Positions 28,502 through 38,529 are shown, numbered from the stretch's first letter. The stretch is 64,000 bases of DNA from Psychrobacter sp. NZS113 (GCF_015864825.1 NZ_JADYWL010000004.1:1-64000); one strand, 5' to 3'. Notes: generated by a model from the sequence alone, not told the origin. Program-made: numbers and translations.

Positions 28502-30451
28502 ATGGCACTGATACATTTAAAAGACATTCACCTTGCATTTGGCGTCGCCCCTGTTCTTGATGGCATTGATTTTGCTATCGAAGCAGGCGAGCGCGTCTGT
28601 CTAATTGGCCGTAATGGCGAAGGCAAATCTACTTTATTTAAACTGATTAGCGGCACATTACAACCTGATAGTGGCGAAGTCATTATCAATAGTAGCGTAC
28701 GTGTTGCAATGCTAGAACAAGACGTTCCTGAGACAAGTGGACGTATCCTAGACATCGTCATGGGTGGTAGCCGCCGCACGGCCGATCTGCTTATCAACTA
28801 TAACGCCCAAACTGACTTATGTGCAAATGGCGATATGGTTGCCTGCGAGCGTATGGCAGATTTGCAACATGATATCGATGCGGTACATGGTTGGGATTTA
28901 GAGCGCGAAGCCACTCGCTTAATCAAAACGATGGGGCTTAACCCAGACGATGATCTATCTTCGTTATCTGGTGGTCGTAAGCGCCGTGTACTACTAGCAC
29001 GCTCGTTGGTGACCAAACCTGATGTACTACTTCTCGATGAACCAACCAACCATTTAGATGTTGATAGTATTGAATGGTTAGAACGTTTCCTATTAGATTG
29101 GCAAGGTCTGACATTGTTATTCGTCACCCATGATAGAGCATTCGTTAACAAACTATCGACTCGCATCATCGAGCTTGATCGTGGTCAGCTGACCAGCTAT
29201 GACGTCACTCAAGGCGAAGGTGGCTACGCACGCTACCAAGAGCTAAAAGAGCTACAGTTACTGGCTGAAGAAAAGAATAATGCTAACTTTGATAAAAAGC
29301 TGGCACAAGAAGAAGTTTGGATTCGCCAAGGTATTAAAGCCCGTCGCACCCGTAATGAAGGCCGTGTCCGTGAGCTAAAAGCCTTACGTGAAGAGCGTAG
29401 CGATCGCCGTGAGCAAGTTGGTAATGTCAACATTACGATGGGTCAAGGCGAGAAAAGCGGTAAGCTCGTCTGTAAAGTTAAAAACTTACATCTTGAGTAT
29501 GACGGCAATGTATTGGTTGAGAACTTTACGACGACTATCATGCGCGGCGATAAAATCGGTATTGTCGGACCTAACGGTGCTGGTAAAACCACCCTTATCA
29601 AAGCCCTACTCGATATGTCTGATGACGAAGTCACAAAATCTGGTAGTGTTGAATTAGGGACCAACCTAAAAATCGCTTTCTTCGACCAGTTGCGTGATCA
29701 GTTAGACCTTGAAGCCAGCGTGGCGCAAAACGTCTCAGAAGGCTCGGATTTTGTAGAAGTGGGTGGTCGTAAGACGCACATCATGAGCTATTTGCAAGAT
29801 TTCTTGTTTGCCCCAGAGCGTGCACGTACACCAGTTAAAGCATTGTCAGGTGGTGAGCGTAACCGTGTCCTACTTGCCAAGCAATTATTAAAGCCTGCTA
29901 ACATTCTGGTACTCGATGAGCCAACCAACGATTTGGATATGGCGACGCTTGAGCTGTTAGAAGAGTCAGTAGCAAGCTTTGGTGGTACGATTTTGCTCAT
30001 CAGTCATGATCGTTCATTCATGGACAACGTCGTTACCTCAACATGGGTATTTGGCGAAGACGAAGATGGCAAAGGTACTGTCAGCGAGTATGTCGGTGGC
30101 TACCAAGAGTATCTAGTACAGAAAAACCGTGCGCAAGCCGCACAAGCCGCTAGATCAAACAACAATGGTGCTACAAATAATAAGCCTGCTAACAAGTCAG
30201 CACAAGCTGTTGCTGCTAAGCCTACCAAAACTGCTAAAAAGCTCAACTATAATGACCAGCGCGAACTAGACAATTTGCCAAAAGAAATCGCGGCATTAGA
30301 AGCTGAGCAAAATGAGCTACAAGAAAAGTTAGCTGATGGCTCTTGGTTCAATAGCGACTTCGATGCGGCGACTGCTGCTAGTGAGCGTCTATTGACTATC
30401 GAAGATGAGATGATGAGTAAGCTTGAACGTTGGAGTACGCTAGAGGGCTAG
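28502..30451 (+). CDS. uup: ABC-F family ATPase Uup
   Basis: Uup is a soluble ABC-F ATPase without membrane domains, linked to ribosome function and to suppression of transposon excision. The 649-residue protein has two nucleotide-binding domains: Walker A GRNGEGKST (about residue 37) and GPNGAGKTT (about 355), signatures LSGGRKRR and LSGGERNR, and Walker B LLLDEPTNHLD and LVLDEPTNDLD. The linker lies between about residues 245 and 320. The C-terminal part is Ala/Lys-rich and then a coiled-coil domain (residues 580-649), which favours Uup over other ABC-F types. Confidence 0.94.
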   Translation: MALIHLKDIHLAFGVAPVLDGIDFAIEAGERVCLIGRNGEGKSTLFKLISGTLQPDSGEVIINSSVRVAMLEQDVPETSGRILDIVMGGSRRTADLLINYNAQTDLCANGDMVACERMADLQHDIDAVHGWDLEREATRLIKTMGLNPDDDLSSLSGGRKRRVLLARSLVTKPDVLLLDEPTNHLDVDSIEWLERFLLDWQGLTLLFVTHDRAFVNKLSTRIIELDRGQLTSYDVTQGEGGYARYQELKELQLLAEEKNNANFDKKLAQEEVWIRQGIKARRTRNEGRVRELKALREERSDRREQVGNVNITMGQGEKSGKLVCKVKNLHLEYDGNVLVENFTTTIMRGDKIGIVGPNGAGKTTLIKALLDMSDDEVTKSGSVELGTNLKIAFFDQLRDQLDLEASVAQNVSEGSDFVEVGGRKTHIMSYLQDFLFAPERARTPVKALSGGERNRVLLAKQLLKPANILVLDEPTNDLDMATLELLEESVASFGGTILLISHDRSFMDNVVTSTWVFGEDEDGKGTVSEYVGGYQEYLVQKNRAQAAQAARSNNNGATNNKPANKSAQAVAAKPTKTAKKLNYNDQRELDNLPKEIAALEAEQNELQEKLADGSWFNSDFDAATAASERLLTIEDEMMSKLERWSTLEG

Positions 30452-30924
30452 ATATTCGTTTTAGATTCTTTGATAAGTGCTCATTTGATGAGCACTTATA
30501 GTGGTAAGCAGTTAAATATTAAAAAATAATCACCACTTGATTGTATAAAGTGGTGATTATTCGTTTATAGCGACTTACAAAGCAGTTAGATAGTGAAAGT
30601 TACCTTAATTTCAAGTATCATTCGCTATTGCTAAATATCCTTATTAATTATAAGGTCATCCGCATTTATAATCCTTGCTAAAAAATAGAGTCTAGATAGC
30701 GATAACACATCTACTTTACTTAAGTTATCGCTTTCAACCCTATAATATATCCTATTAAGGTTGCTTTATTTTTAACGCAATAATTTATTTTATCACCGAA
30801 ATAGCTTAGAATAGCAACAATTAGCAAAATTAGGCATAGCCAAAGTGGCTTGATATTATATATTTTTATAAGTCACAAACCCAGTGTGGGATAATCCCAT
30901 TTCATTCACCTGGAGGAAGTATTA
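30452..30924. other. Gene-free stretch between uup and petA
   Basis: This holds two perfect hairpins right behind uup: a 12-bp stem at 30473-30499 and a 14-bp stem at 30525-30561. After that comes AT-rich DNA, where the petABC promoter must lie. No ORF is visible. Confidence 0.5.
30473..30561. terminator. Double hairpin behind uup
   Basis: The first hairpin is ATAAGTGCTCAT / ATGAGCACTTAT with a three-base loop. The second is AATAATCACCACTT / AAGTGGTGATTATT with a nine-base loop. Neither has a T-run on the plus strand; the second is preceded by six A, which would be a U-run on the minus strand. A terminator role is likely but not certain. Confidence 0.55.
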
Positions 30925-31509
30925 ATGAGCCAAGCCGAAGGCGTTAATGTACAACGCCGTAGAGTTCTTATTGCCTCAACTGCCGCGATTGGTGCAGTTG
31001 GAGTCGCTGCTGTGGCAACACCTTTTGTCCGTTCTTGGTATCCAAGCGCTAAAGCTGAGGCCGCAGGGGCTGCAGTGACCCAAGACATTGGTTCTATTGA
31101 AGCAGGACAGATGATTGTTGTCAAATACCGTGGTAAACCTATTTATGTGGTTAAGCGCACCGAAGACATGGTTGCAGGACTAGAGTCAGTCAAACCTCTA
31201 TTATCTGATCCTGAGTCTGATGCGTCTCTACAACCTGAATATTGCAAAAATCCTACTCGCTCTTTAGAACCAACTGTGTTGGTCGTTGAAGGCGTTTGTA
31301 CGCATCTAGGCTGTGCACCGAACTATCGTCCTGATGTTGGTGCAGCTGATTTGGGTGGTAATGACTGGTATGGTGGGTTTTTCTGCCCATGTCACGGGTC
31401 TAAGTATGACTTAGCCGGTCGCGTCTTTAGTGGCGTTCCAGCACCGCTTAATTTACCTATTCCAGAGTACAACGTGGATGGTACCATCTTGACGGTTGGG
31501 GAGGCTTAA
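30925..31509 (+). CDS. petA: Ubiquinol-cytochrome c reductase, Rieske iron-sulfur subunit
   Basis: This is the 2Fe-2S subunit of the respiratory bc1 complex, on the periplasmic side of the inner membrane. The 194-residue protein has a twin-arginine type N-terminus (NVQRRRVLIASTAAIGAVG) that stays as the membrane anchor. The two cluster-binding boxes are CTHLGCAPNY and CPCHGSKYDL (about residues 120-160). A GGAGG ribosome site lies before ATG 30925. It begins the petABC operon; petB starts two bases after its stop. Confidence 0.97.
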   Translation: MSQAEGVNVQRRRVLIASTAAIGAVGVAAVATPFVRSWYPSAKAEAAGAAVTQDIGSIEAGQMIVVKYRGKPIYVVKRTEDMVAGLESVKPLLSDPESDASLQPEYCKNPTRSLEPTVLVVEGVCTHLGCAPNYRPDVGAADLGGNDWYGGFFCPCHGSKYDLAGRVFSGVPAPLNLPIPEYNVDGTILTVGEA

Positions 31510-31510
31510 T

Positions 31511-32737
31511 ATGAGTATGGGTAAAAAGTTAATGCATTGGGTGGACGCGCGTTTCCCAGCGACCGAAACCTATGAATACCATATGTCAAAGTACTATGCA
31601 CCAAAGAACTTTAACTTTTGGTACTTCTTTGGCGTATTGTCAATGATTGTACTGGTTAACCAATTGGTGACTGGTATTTGGCTGACGATGATGTATAACC
31701 CAAGTGCCGAAGGGGCGTTTGCATCTGTTGAATACATCATGCGTGATGTAAAAGGCGGCTGGCTCATCCGTTATATGCACTCGACTGGCGCATCAGCGTT
31801 CTTCGTCGTGGTATATCTGCATATGTTCCGCGCATTGCTATATGGTTCATATCAGAAACCTCGTGAGCTTATTTGGCTCATCGGTATGGGTATCTACCTA
31901 GCGCTAATGGCAGAAGGCTTCTTTGGTTATCTATTACCTTGGGGTAACATGTCATTCTGGGGTGCACAGGTTATTTTGAACCTTCCTGCTGCTCTGCCTG
32001 TAATTGGCGACGGTCTTGCTGAATGGGTACGTGGTGACTATATTATCTCCGGTATTACGCTAAACCGTTTCTTTGCTCTACACGTTGTTGCTATTCCATT
32101 AGTCCTGGTAGGCTTAGTATTTATGCATTTGGTGGCACTGCATCACGTGGGTTCAAACAACCCTGATGGCATTGACATTAAAAAGCTAAAAGATAAAAAC
32201 GGTGTACCATTAGACGGTATCGAATTCCATCCGTACTACACTGTGCATGACATGGTTGGTATTGTTGTGTTCTTCATCTGCTTCTTTGCAGTGGTATTTT
32301 TCTTCCCAGAAGGCGGCGGTTTCTTCCTTGAGCCACCAAACTTTGAGACAGCGAACTCACTGAAAACACCAGCACATATTGCACCAGTATGGTACTACAC
32401 GCCGTTCTACGCTATTTTACGTGCGGTTCCTGATAAGCTAGGTGGTGTGGTCGCGATGGGTGCTGCAATTGCCGTACTATTCTTGATACCATGGCTTGAT
32501 AGATCACCAGTACGCTCTATACGCTATAAAGGCATATTGTCTAAGATTGCTTTAACAGTATTTGCTATTAGCTTTGTCGTACTAGGCTACTTGGGTGCAA
32601 CACCAACGACCCCAACAGCAACATTAATGGCTCGTATATTTACGATCTTGTATTTCTTATTCTTCTTATTGATGCCGTTCTACACTGCTATTGAGAAGTG
32701 TAAACAGCCACCAGAACGCGTTACCGGAGGTCACTAA
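31511..32737 (+). CDS. petB: Ubiquinol-cytochrome c reductase, cytochrome b
   Basis: Cytochrome b holds two b-type hemes and both quinone sites of the bc1 complex. The 408-residue protein has about eight membrane helices with the heme-ligand His pairs (MHSTGASAFFVVVYLHMFR and FALHVVAIPLVLVGLVFMH), GYLLPWGNMSFWGAQVI and the PEGGGFFLEPPNF-like variant of the quinone-site region. ATG 31511 is preferred to the in-frame TTG at 31496, since GGGGAGG lies just before it. The stop overlaps the petC start (TAATG). Confidence 0.97.
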   Translation: MSMGKKLMHWVDARFPATETYEYHMSKYYAPKNFNFWYFFGVLSMIVLVNQLVTGIWLTMMYNPSAEGAFASVEYIMRDVKGGWLIRYMHSTGASAFFVVVYLHMFRALLYGSYQKPRELIWLIGMGIYLALMAEGFFGYLLPWGNMSFWGAQVILNLPAALPVIGDGLAEWVRGDYIISGITLNRFFALHVVAIPLVLVGLVFMHLVALHHVGSNNPDGIDIKKLKDKNGVPLDGIEFHPYYTVHDMVGIVVFFICFFAVVFFFPEGGGFFLEPPNFETANSLKTPAHIAPVWYYTPFYAILRAVPDKLGGVVAMGAAIAVLFLIPWLDRSPVRSIRYKGILSKIALTVFAISFVVLGYLGATPTTPTATLMARIFTILYFLFFLLMPFYTAIEKCKQPPERVTGGH

Positions 32738-33450
32738 TGAACACGCTAATTAAATCCCTAGCTGGTCTAGGCTTGGGCGCGGCATTAACTTTGACTGCTG
32801 GTACTGCAATGGCTGAAGGTAGTGGCTGTGGTACGTTCACTAATGCTGATGGCGTTGTTGAACATCTGGCTTGTAGTACAGCTCCTATTGATTTTACCAA
32901 TAAGGGCTCGCTACAAAACGGTGCTAAAATCTTTATGAACTACTGTGCTGGGTGTCACTCAGCAGAGTATGTTCGTCACTCTCGTATTGCCCAAGATTTA
33001 GAGATACCGCCTGAGCTTGTTGAAAAGTATCTAATGGTAACGACGGATCAAATTGGTGACCATATCGATGCTGAAATCGATTCTGACGTTCAAGCATCTT
33101 GGTTTGGCGCAGCGCCTCCGGATTTGTCACTTGAAACCAGACTACGCGGCGATGACTGGGTCTATACTTACTTGCTATCATTTTATGAAGATCCAAATCG
33201 TCCTTGGGGCGCTAATAACTTAGTGCTAGCCAATGCTGCAATGCCTCATGTTTTGCATAATATGCAAGAAAAATTGAGCCAAGAAGAATTTGAATCTGAG
33301 GTTGGTGACTTGGTTAACTTTATGGCATGGATGGGCGAACCTGCTCGTCATGACCGTCAAGTGATTGGTTTCTTTGTAATTCTATTCTTATTGGTACTAC
33401 TCATCCCAGTTTACTTATTGAACAAAGAATTCTGGAAAGACGTAAAATAA
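32737..33450 (+). CDS. petC: Ubiquinol-cytochrome c reductase, cytochrome c1
   Basis: Cytochrome c1 passes electrons from the Rieske centre to soluble cytochromes. The 237-residue protein has a signal peptide ending TAMAE, the heme-binding CAGCH motif (about residue 71) and the typical WFGAAPPDLSLETRLRG block. A Met ligand candidate follows in NAAMPHVL, and a C-terminal membrane anchor (VIGFFVILFLLVLLIPVYLL). Its ATG shares a base with the petB stop, so translation is coupled. A strong terminator follows. Confidence 0.97.
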   Translation: MNTLIKSLAGLGLGAALTLTAGTAMAEGSGCGTFTNADGVVEHLACSTAPIDFTNKGSLQNGAKIFMNYCAGCHSAEYVRHSRIAQDLEIPPELVEKYLMVTTDQIGDHIDAEIDSDVQASWFGAAPPDLSLETRLRGDDWVYTYLLSFYEDPNRPWGANNLVLANAAMPHVLHNMQEKLSQEEFESEVGDLVNFMAWMGEPARHDRQVIGFFVILFLLVLLIPVYLLNKEFWKDVK

Positions 33451-33486
33451 GATAGTAGTAGAAACATAAGAGACAAGCATGATATT

Positions 33487-33513
33487 AGGCACTACTTCGG
33501 TAGTGCCTTTTTC
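33487..33513 (+). terminator. petABC terminator
   Basis: AGGCACTAC pairs with GTAGTGCCT around a TTCG tetraloop and is followed by five T. Confidence 0.92.
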
Positions 33514-33658
33514 TGTTCTGATAAACCATTAAATAATAGAGTTATCGCCAAAGGAGTAGACAAATAAAGCGCTCACAAGCAATGTTTACGTACGTTGCCT
33601 TGATAATCAGGGTAACTTTGTTTACGATGATAGTCTTTACTATTAACATTAGGCTTTC

Positions 33659-34273
33659 ATGATTGATGCGAACGACATTCCAAGTAGTCAGCTGATTTTA
33701 TACGCTGATGACGGCTACGACAGTCATGTGGTACGCCTATTACTTGAAGAAAAAAAGCTCGCTTACTATTTATCACGTTTACACTCTGAGCGTCCTGAAG
33801 ATTTGACTGAGCTGAACCCCTATCATACCTTGCCTGTCCTACAGCAGCGTGAGATTGCGCTCTATGAGATCAATGTTATCTTTGAGTATCTCGAAGAACG
33901 CTATCACACAAACAAGCTACTGCCTGATACCCCGCAAGAGCGTGCACAGTTCAGGCAACTGGCGTGGCGTATTCAGCGTGATTGGCTCTCACTTGGTAAG
34001 CGCTTACTCGTACACCCAGATAGCTTTAATAAAGCACAAGCAGTAATTGCTAAAAAGCAGCTGAGTGACTCGCTGATTACCTTATCGCCTCTATTTGCTC
34101 ACAAGCCTTATTTTATGGCAGATGAGTTTGGCTGGTGTGACATACTGTTAGCACCGTTATTGTGGCGACTTGAAGAGATGAATATAGAACTGCCTCGTGC
34201 CATTAGTCGCCCACTATTTGATTATCAAAAGCGTGTCTTTGAACGCGATAGCTTTCAAAAAAGTGTGCGTTGA
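33659..34273 (+). CDS. sspA: Stringent starvation protein A (GST fold)
   Basis: SspA is a glutathione-transferase-like protein that binds RNA polymerase and alters transcription in starved cells. The 204-residue protein has a thioredoxin-like N-terminal half (LILYADDGYDSHVVRLLLEE, LTELNPYHTLPVLQ, IIFEYLEERY-like) and a helical C-terminal half ending with FDYQKRVFERDSFQKSVR, which is typical of SspA. sspB follows 134 bp later, the standard gene order. It lies right behind petABC, also a common arrangement in gammaproteobacteria. Confidence 0.94.
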   Translation: MIDANDIPSSQLILYADDGYDSHVVRLLLEEKKLAYYLSRLHSERPEDLTELNPYHTLPVLQQREIALYEINVIFEYLEERYHTNKLLPDTPQERAQFRQLAWRIQRDWLSLGKRLLVHPDSFNKAQAVIAKKQLSDSLITLSPLFAHKPYFMADEFGWCDILLAPLLWRLEEMNIELPRAISRPLFDYQKRVFERDSFQKSVR

Positions 34274-34407
34274 TTAGACAGCTGGTTTAGAATAAAAAAC
34301 TATTAGAATAGAAACTGAGCAACATTTATTTAGGTTTTTTCAATGAATAAGCTACTCCAAGAAGTATCTGTTCACTATTAAAAATAATTCGTATAGGAAA
34401 TCATTAA

Positions 34408-34845
34408 ATGAGCGAAACTACCTCTATTACCCCAACACGTCCCTATATGGTGCGCGCGCTATATCAGTGGATAGAAGACAATGCCCTGACCCCGTATCTA
34501 ATGGTCGATGCCACTGCTGAAGAAGTACAGATTCCAAGAGAGCATGTGCAAGATGGTCGTATCGTGCTCAATATTGCTAGCCGTGCAACTGGTAATATGA
34601 GTATGGGAAACGACTATATTAACTTCAGTGCGCGCTTTGGTGGTGTATCACAAGAAATTTGGGTGCCATTGACTGCCGTATTGGGTATCTATGCGAAAGA
34701 GAACTCACAAGGCATGTTCTTTGATCCTAACGAATATGATAATTATGTACCTGAAGAAGACTCAGACGTTACTGTTAAGAAAAGTCCCGCTGCTGCACCT
34801 AAGCCAAAACGTGATAACAGAGCCGGCTTAAAAGTCTTAAAGTAG
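34408..34845 (+). CDS. sspB: ClpXP adaptor SspB
   Basis: SspB delivers ssrA-tagged proteins to the ClpXP protease. The 145-residue protein starts its core with TRPYMVRALYQWIEDNALTP and has DGRIVLNIASRA and FSARFGGVSQEIWVPL, where the tag is bound. A flexible acidic and basic linker follows, and then the C-terminal tail RAGLKVLK, which matches the ClpX-binding peptide of the family. It is paired with sspA on the same strand. Confidence 0.95.
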   Translation: MSETTSITPTRPYMVRALYQWIEDNALTPYLMVDATAEEVQIPREHVQDGRIVLNIASRATGNMSMGNDYINFSARFGGVSQEIWVPLTAVLGIYAKENSQGMFFDPNEYDNYVPEEDSDVTVKKSPAAAPKPKRDNRAGLKVLK

Positions 34846-34860
34846 TCGATTTCTCTGTAC

Positions 34861-34899
34861 AAAAAAAGCCAGTCATATAAAATATGACTGGCTTTTTTT
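34861..34899. terminator. Bidirectional terminator between sspB and dcd
   Basis: AAAAAAAGCCAGTCATA pairs with TATGACTGGCTTTTTTT; it serves both converging genes. Confidence 0.92.
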
Positions 34900-34925
34900 G
34901 TACTGCGTATTGCCTAAGACCTAAT

Positions 34926-35501
34926 CTAGGTTCTTGGTAATGTCACACCACGTTGACCTTGGTATTTACCACCGCGGTCTTTGTAGCTGGTCTCACAAAC
35001 GTCATCAGCATCACTTTGGAAAAACAGCATTTGTGCCACACCTTCTCCGGCATAGATACGCGCTGGGAGATTGGTAGTATTACTAAACTCTAAAGTGACA
35101 TGCCCTTCCCACTCAGGCTCAAGCGGTGTCACGTTGACAATAATACCGCAACGCGCATACGTTGATTTACCTAGGCAAATAGTCAATACGTCACGTGGAA
35201 TACGGAAGTACTCCATGGTACGAGCCAATGCAAATGAGTTTGGCGGAATGATACATTCGTCACCAACGATATCGATGAAGCTTTTTTCATCGAAGTTTTT
35301 AGGATCTACTACGACTGAATGTACATTGGTGAATACCTTAAACTCAGGAGCACAGCGCACGTCATAACCATAGCTTGACGTACCATAGCTAACCAAACGC
35401 TCGCCAGCATCATTAAAACGTACTTGACCCGCTTCAAATGGCTCAATCATGCCATGCTCTTCGGCCATTTTACGAATCCAGCGATCAGATTTGATAGACA
35501 T
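34926..35501 (-). CDS. dcd: dCTP deaminase
   Basis: Dcd deaminates dCTP to dUTP, the main source of dUMP for thymidylate synthesis in many gammaproteobacteria. The 191-residue protein begins [19 protein letters not shown] and has [14 protein letters not shown], the catalytic region [43 protein letters not shown] and [11 protein letters not shown], all typical. The length is normal. It stands alone on the minus strand. Confidence 0.97.
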   Translation of the reverse strand: MSIKSDRWIRKMAEEHGMIEPFEAGQVRFNDAGERLVSYGTSSYGYDVRCAPEFKVFTNVHSVVVDPKNFDEKSFIDIVGDECIIPPNSFALARTMEYFRIPRDVLTICLGKSTYARCGIIVNVTPLEPEWEGHVTLEFSNTTNLPARIYAGEGVAQMLFFQSDADDVCETSYKDRGGKYQGQRGVTLPRT

Positions 35502-35655
35502 TGTTATTCCTTAGCAAATATTTAATAGCGGTTATGATAACAGTATTTTGATAGCGATGATTATACGGAATTGACGGCTGAATTTATAGTGGAGCGGCTA
35601 CTTAAAAATTAATACGTTCAGTAATCTCATTTATCTTCACCTTATATTTTATAGG

Positions 35656-36822
35656 CTACCATCTGGCAAAATGATCTTCTGCTAGTCCTATCACTCTATC
35701 CAGGATAATAACCTCCCCCGCTAAACGTATCTCACCGCTATAGAAGCCTATCCACTGCTCAAAAACACTAGCAATCACACCGAAGTTGTCAGTTTTCTTA
35801 TAAACAGTGATAGGTGTAAAAGTTAAGTCAATATTCACATTACTCCAACCTAAATTTTGATGATGGATACGCCATGGCTGCGGGTCGCTCTCACCTGTGC
35901 CCATCTCCGCAGTTGGCTCAGAATTTTCTTGATTTACTGATTGACTATTTGAGCCCTCACGAGCAAACATAACGGGTGGTAAATAAATTATCTGCCCAGC
36001 AAGCCAGCAAGCATTTTCACTGGCTCCAGTCTCATTAACACCCATAGAAAGATTAAGCAAAAAGTGACGACCATCTGACAAATAGCTAGTGATACAGCTC
36101 CAAAACCAATTGGTCTCGTGACGCATATAGCCAAGCGTCCAATCTAGATTGGCAATAGTGGCATCGGTGAAGGTTATTTTTTGAGGTTGAGCATCAGGAG
36201 TATTGGCATCAAATTTTGAATGGGTTTTGATAAGTAAATGCCCAGATAATGCGGTCAACGGCTCTTTTTGCGTAAACGTCCAACCGCGCCTACCAGTCGG
36301 CGTACATATGGCTAAAGGTTGTGTGCTTCGTGCTAACGCTGCTGTTATTGCAATATACTGACTGTCTAGCGCAATATTTATTTGGGCAGGGCTAAAATCC
36401 AAGGTGATGGTGAGCTTTGTATGTGCAAACGCCATCTGCCCTTGATAACTATCACCGTCTAAGTGCGTACGATGAGTCAAAGGCTGTAGCACATCACAGA
36501 CTTTCAACTGCTGAGTATCCTCATGATAAATATAGACGAAAGCGCTAGTGGCAAGCTTAATCGTTGCGAGCGCGAGGCAAACTCGATAAGGGGGCTGAAG
36601 AATCTGAATAAAGCAGAATTGGTTGGCTTTTATTTCTTTTCGCCAGTTGGGTAAGGATTTTTGTGAAATGAGATGGCTATAATAGTCTAAGTAATTGATA
36701 CTTTTGACTTGGGAGAAAACACCAAAAGCAGGCTGACCATTTTGAATAAGCTCGTTAAGAACAACTGGTTTAGTACTGCTAGCTAAGTGTTGTTTACCTT
36801 GTTCATTACACTTTTGATTCAT
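35656..36822 (-). CDS. DUF2804-type protein of unknown function
   Basis: A 388-residue soluble protein without a signal peptide. It resembles the DUF2804 family: an N-terminal block near residues 20-70, GRRGWTFTQKEPLT in the middle, NWFWSCITSYLSDGRHFLLNLSMGVNET near residue 240, and a C-terminal QWIGFYSGEIRL. A polar, low-complexity loop around residues 290-320 interrupts the fold. No catalytic role is known to me. It lies between dcd and mrp, with a 51-bp mini-MITE just upstream. Confidence 0.7.
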   Translation of the reverse strand: MNQKCNEQGKQHLASSTKPVVLNELIQNGQPAFGVFSQVKSINYLDYYSHLISQKSLPNWRKEIKANQFCFIQILQPPYRVCLALATIKLATSAFVYIYHEDTQQLKVCDVLQPLTHRTHLDGDSYQGQMAFAHTKLTITLDFSPAQINIALDSQYIAITAALARSTQPLAICTPTGRRGWTFTQKEPLTALSGHLLIKTHSKFDANTPDAQPQKITFTDATIANLDWTLGYMRHETNWFWSCITSYLSDGRHFLLNLSMGVNETGASENACWLAGQIIYLPPVMFAREGSNSQSVNQENSEPTAEMGTGESDPQPWRIHHQNLGWSNVNIDLTFTPITVYKKTDNFGVIASVFEQWIGFYSGEIRLAGEVIILDRVIGLAEDHFARW

Positions 36823-36860
36823 CGTTGCGGCATCCTAGCCAAATTTTTCTAAAGATACTC

Positions 36861-36911
36861 TAGGCCATATCCTCATTTTTAGCTCCATGTTTAAAATGAG
36901 GACACGCCTTA
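36861..36911. repeat. Mini-MITE (51 bp)
   Basis: TAGGCCATATCCTCATTTT on the left and the complement of TAAGGCGTGTCCTCATTTT on the right enclose about 12 bases. These ends match the long elements at 1862-2035 and 59002-59174, so it seems an internally deleted form. It lies between mrp and the DUF2804 gene. Confidence 0.7.
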
Positions 36912-36927
36912 GGTTACTTCTCCACCA

Positions 36928-38172
36928 TCAGAAAATCCGCTTGTCATCGACAGGCTTTGCAAATTTATTAATATTGGTTTCGATATTTTTAGCAATGCTC
37001 AAATAATATGGTGCAAACTCATCATCGGCCAATACACTTGGTTCGCCTTTATCCACTTGAGCACGAATACCACTGGCAAGGGGGAGCTGCCCTAATAGCG
37101 GCACTTGATATTGTTCAGCGATTTTTTCGCCGCCACCCGTACCAAAGATCGCTTCGGTATGATTACAGTTGCTACAGGTATGCAGTGCCATGTTTTCAAC
37201 CACACCGAGTACAGGGATGTTGGTTTTGTTAAACATCTCGATACCTTTTTGCGCATCCAGTAGCGCGACATGCTGAGGTGTCGTCACAATCACGGCTCCA
37301 GTGACTGGAATACGCTGTGCCAATGTCAGTTGTATATCACCAGTACCGGGTGGCATATCAATCACTAAATAGTCTAGCTGTGGCCAGTTAGTTTGATTAT
37401 AAAGCTGCATCAAAGCACCGGTCGCTTTAGGTCCACGCCATGCGACAGGAGTATTATCTCCATCGAGTAAGCTACCAATAGACAGCATCGCTATGCCATG
37501 TGCATCAACAGGTACGAATTGCTCGTTCTCTAATTGTGGTTTTACATCGGCGACGCCCAACATCGTAGGCATACTAGGACCATAAATATCAGCATCAAGC
37601 ACACCAACGCGATTGCCAAGCTTTTGTAATGCCAATGCGATATTGACTGTCGTTGTAGACTTACCAACGCCGCCCTTGCCTGATGCTACTACGATAATGT
37701 GACGAATACGTGGATGTGCCGCTAGCGATGCTTGTGTCGGTGCCGCTTTAGTAATCGGTGGTTCAGCATTATTATCATTATTACTACTGTCATCAGGATT
37801 GGCTGTAGGCTTGCTCTGACTATCCATAGCATTGGTCGTCTTTGGCATTTTCTTTGGTAAGCTTGAACCAGCCCCTTTCGCTGGTGCAGGCAGACGTACA
37901 TTCATATGAATCGTCGTAATACCATGCGGATGCAGCAGCTGACCAAGCTCTTGCTGAATGGTTTCAGGCTTACTCTCTGGTGGCAGACGCAAGTCTAACG
38001 TGAGTTGATCACCATCGCGACTGAGACCCGTTACCATCGTCGCAATACTGACCATACCAACTTCATAACCAAGCAATACTTTATCCACGGCACTATCTCG
38101 AGCCGCCCGCTGCTCTGGTGTTTCTGGTTTATTAGTGGGAGTTTTCTTCATAAAGTTAAACATAGCGACCAT
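36928..38172 (-). CDS. mrp: Iron-sulfur cluster carrier Mrp/ApbC
   Basis: This cytoplasmic P-loop ATPase carries Fe-S clusters to target proteins. The 414-residue protein has an N-terminal MIP18/DUF59-like domain (residues 15-95) and a low-complexity linker rich in Asn, Asp and Pro (100-150). The ATPase domain has the deviant Walker A GKGGVGKSTTT, DADIYGPSMPTMLG and DMPPGTGDIQLT, and the cluster-binding CxxC is in HTCSNCNH. The start at 38172 has AGGCAG before it; a later Met at residue 4 is possible. Confidence 0.95.
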   Translation of the reverse strand: MVAMFNFMKKTPTNKPETPEQRAARDSAVDKVLLGYEVGMVSIATMVTGLSRDGDQLTLDLRLPPESKPETIQQELGQLLHPHGITTIHMNVRLPAPAKGAGSSLPKKMPKTTNAMDSQSKPTANPDDSSNNDNNAEPPITKAAPTQASLAAHPRIRHIIVVASGKGGVGKSTTTVNIALALQKLGNRVGVLDADIYGPSMPTMLGVADVKPQLENEQFVPVDAHGIAMLSIGSLLDGDNTPVAWRGPKATGALMQLYNQTNWPQLDYLVIDMPPGTGDIQLTLAQRIPVTGAVIVTTPQHVALLDAQKGIEMFNKTNIPVLGVVENMALHTCSNCNHTEAIFGTGGGEKIAEQYQVPLLGQLPLASGIRAQVDKGEPSVLADDEFAPYYLSIAKNIETNINKFAKPVDDKRIF

Positions 38173-38241
38173 TACTGCCTATACAAGTGGGTTGGTATGC
38201 TAAAACAACTCGTTCAACACCATAGTAGATATGATAAACCA

Positions 38242-38349
38242 TATAGTCGGTTCAATATAATTTAGATACAAGGAAGGCGAGTGAAAGTACTACAAGCCGT
38301 AGACTAAGCGAGCCTGACACCGTATCCAATTTATAGAGGATTGACTATA
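38242..38349. repeat. MITE-like element, second family (copy 1)
   Basis: TATAGTCGGTTC at the left end and GGATTGACTATA at the right end are inverted repeats enclosing about 85 non-coding bases. A copy of similar size and ends is at 41228-41339. Confidence 0.65.
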
Positions 38350-38529
38350 TAATATATGAGCGTTTAGCCAGACCTTTTATCGTGATAGTGTAGCTGAATT
38401 ACAAGCATAAAAAAACCACAACGCCAGTAGGACTGAACTTTGCTACATATGTTTTACGATAGGCTATGTTTACTAACGGCTATTCCTTGGATTGGCTCAA
38501 CCATTAGTTAAAAATAGACAGGAATAAGC

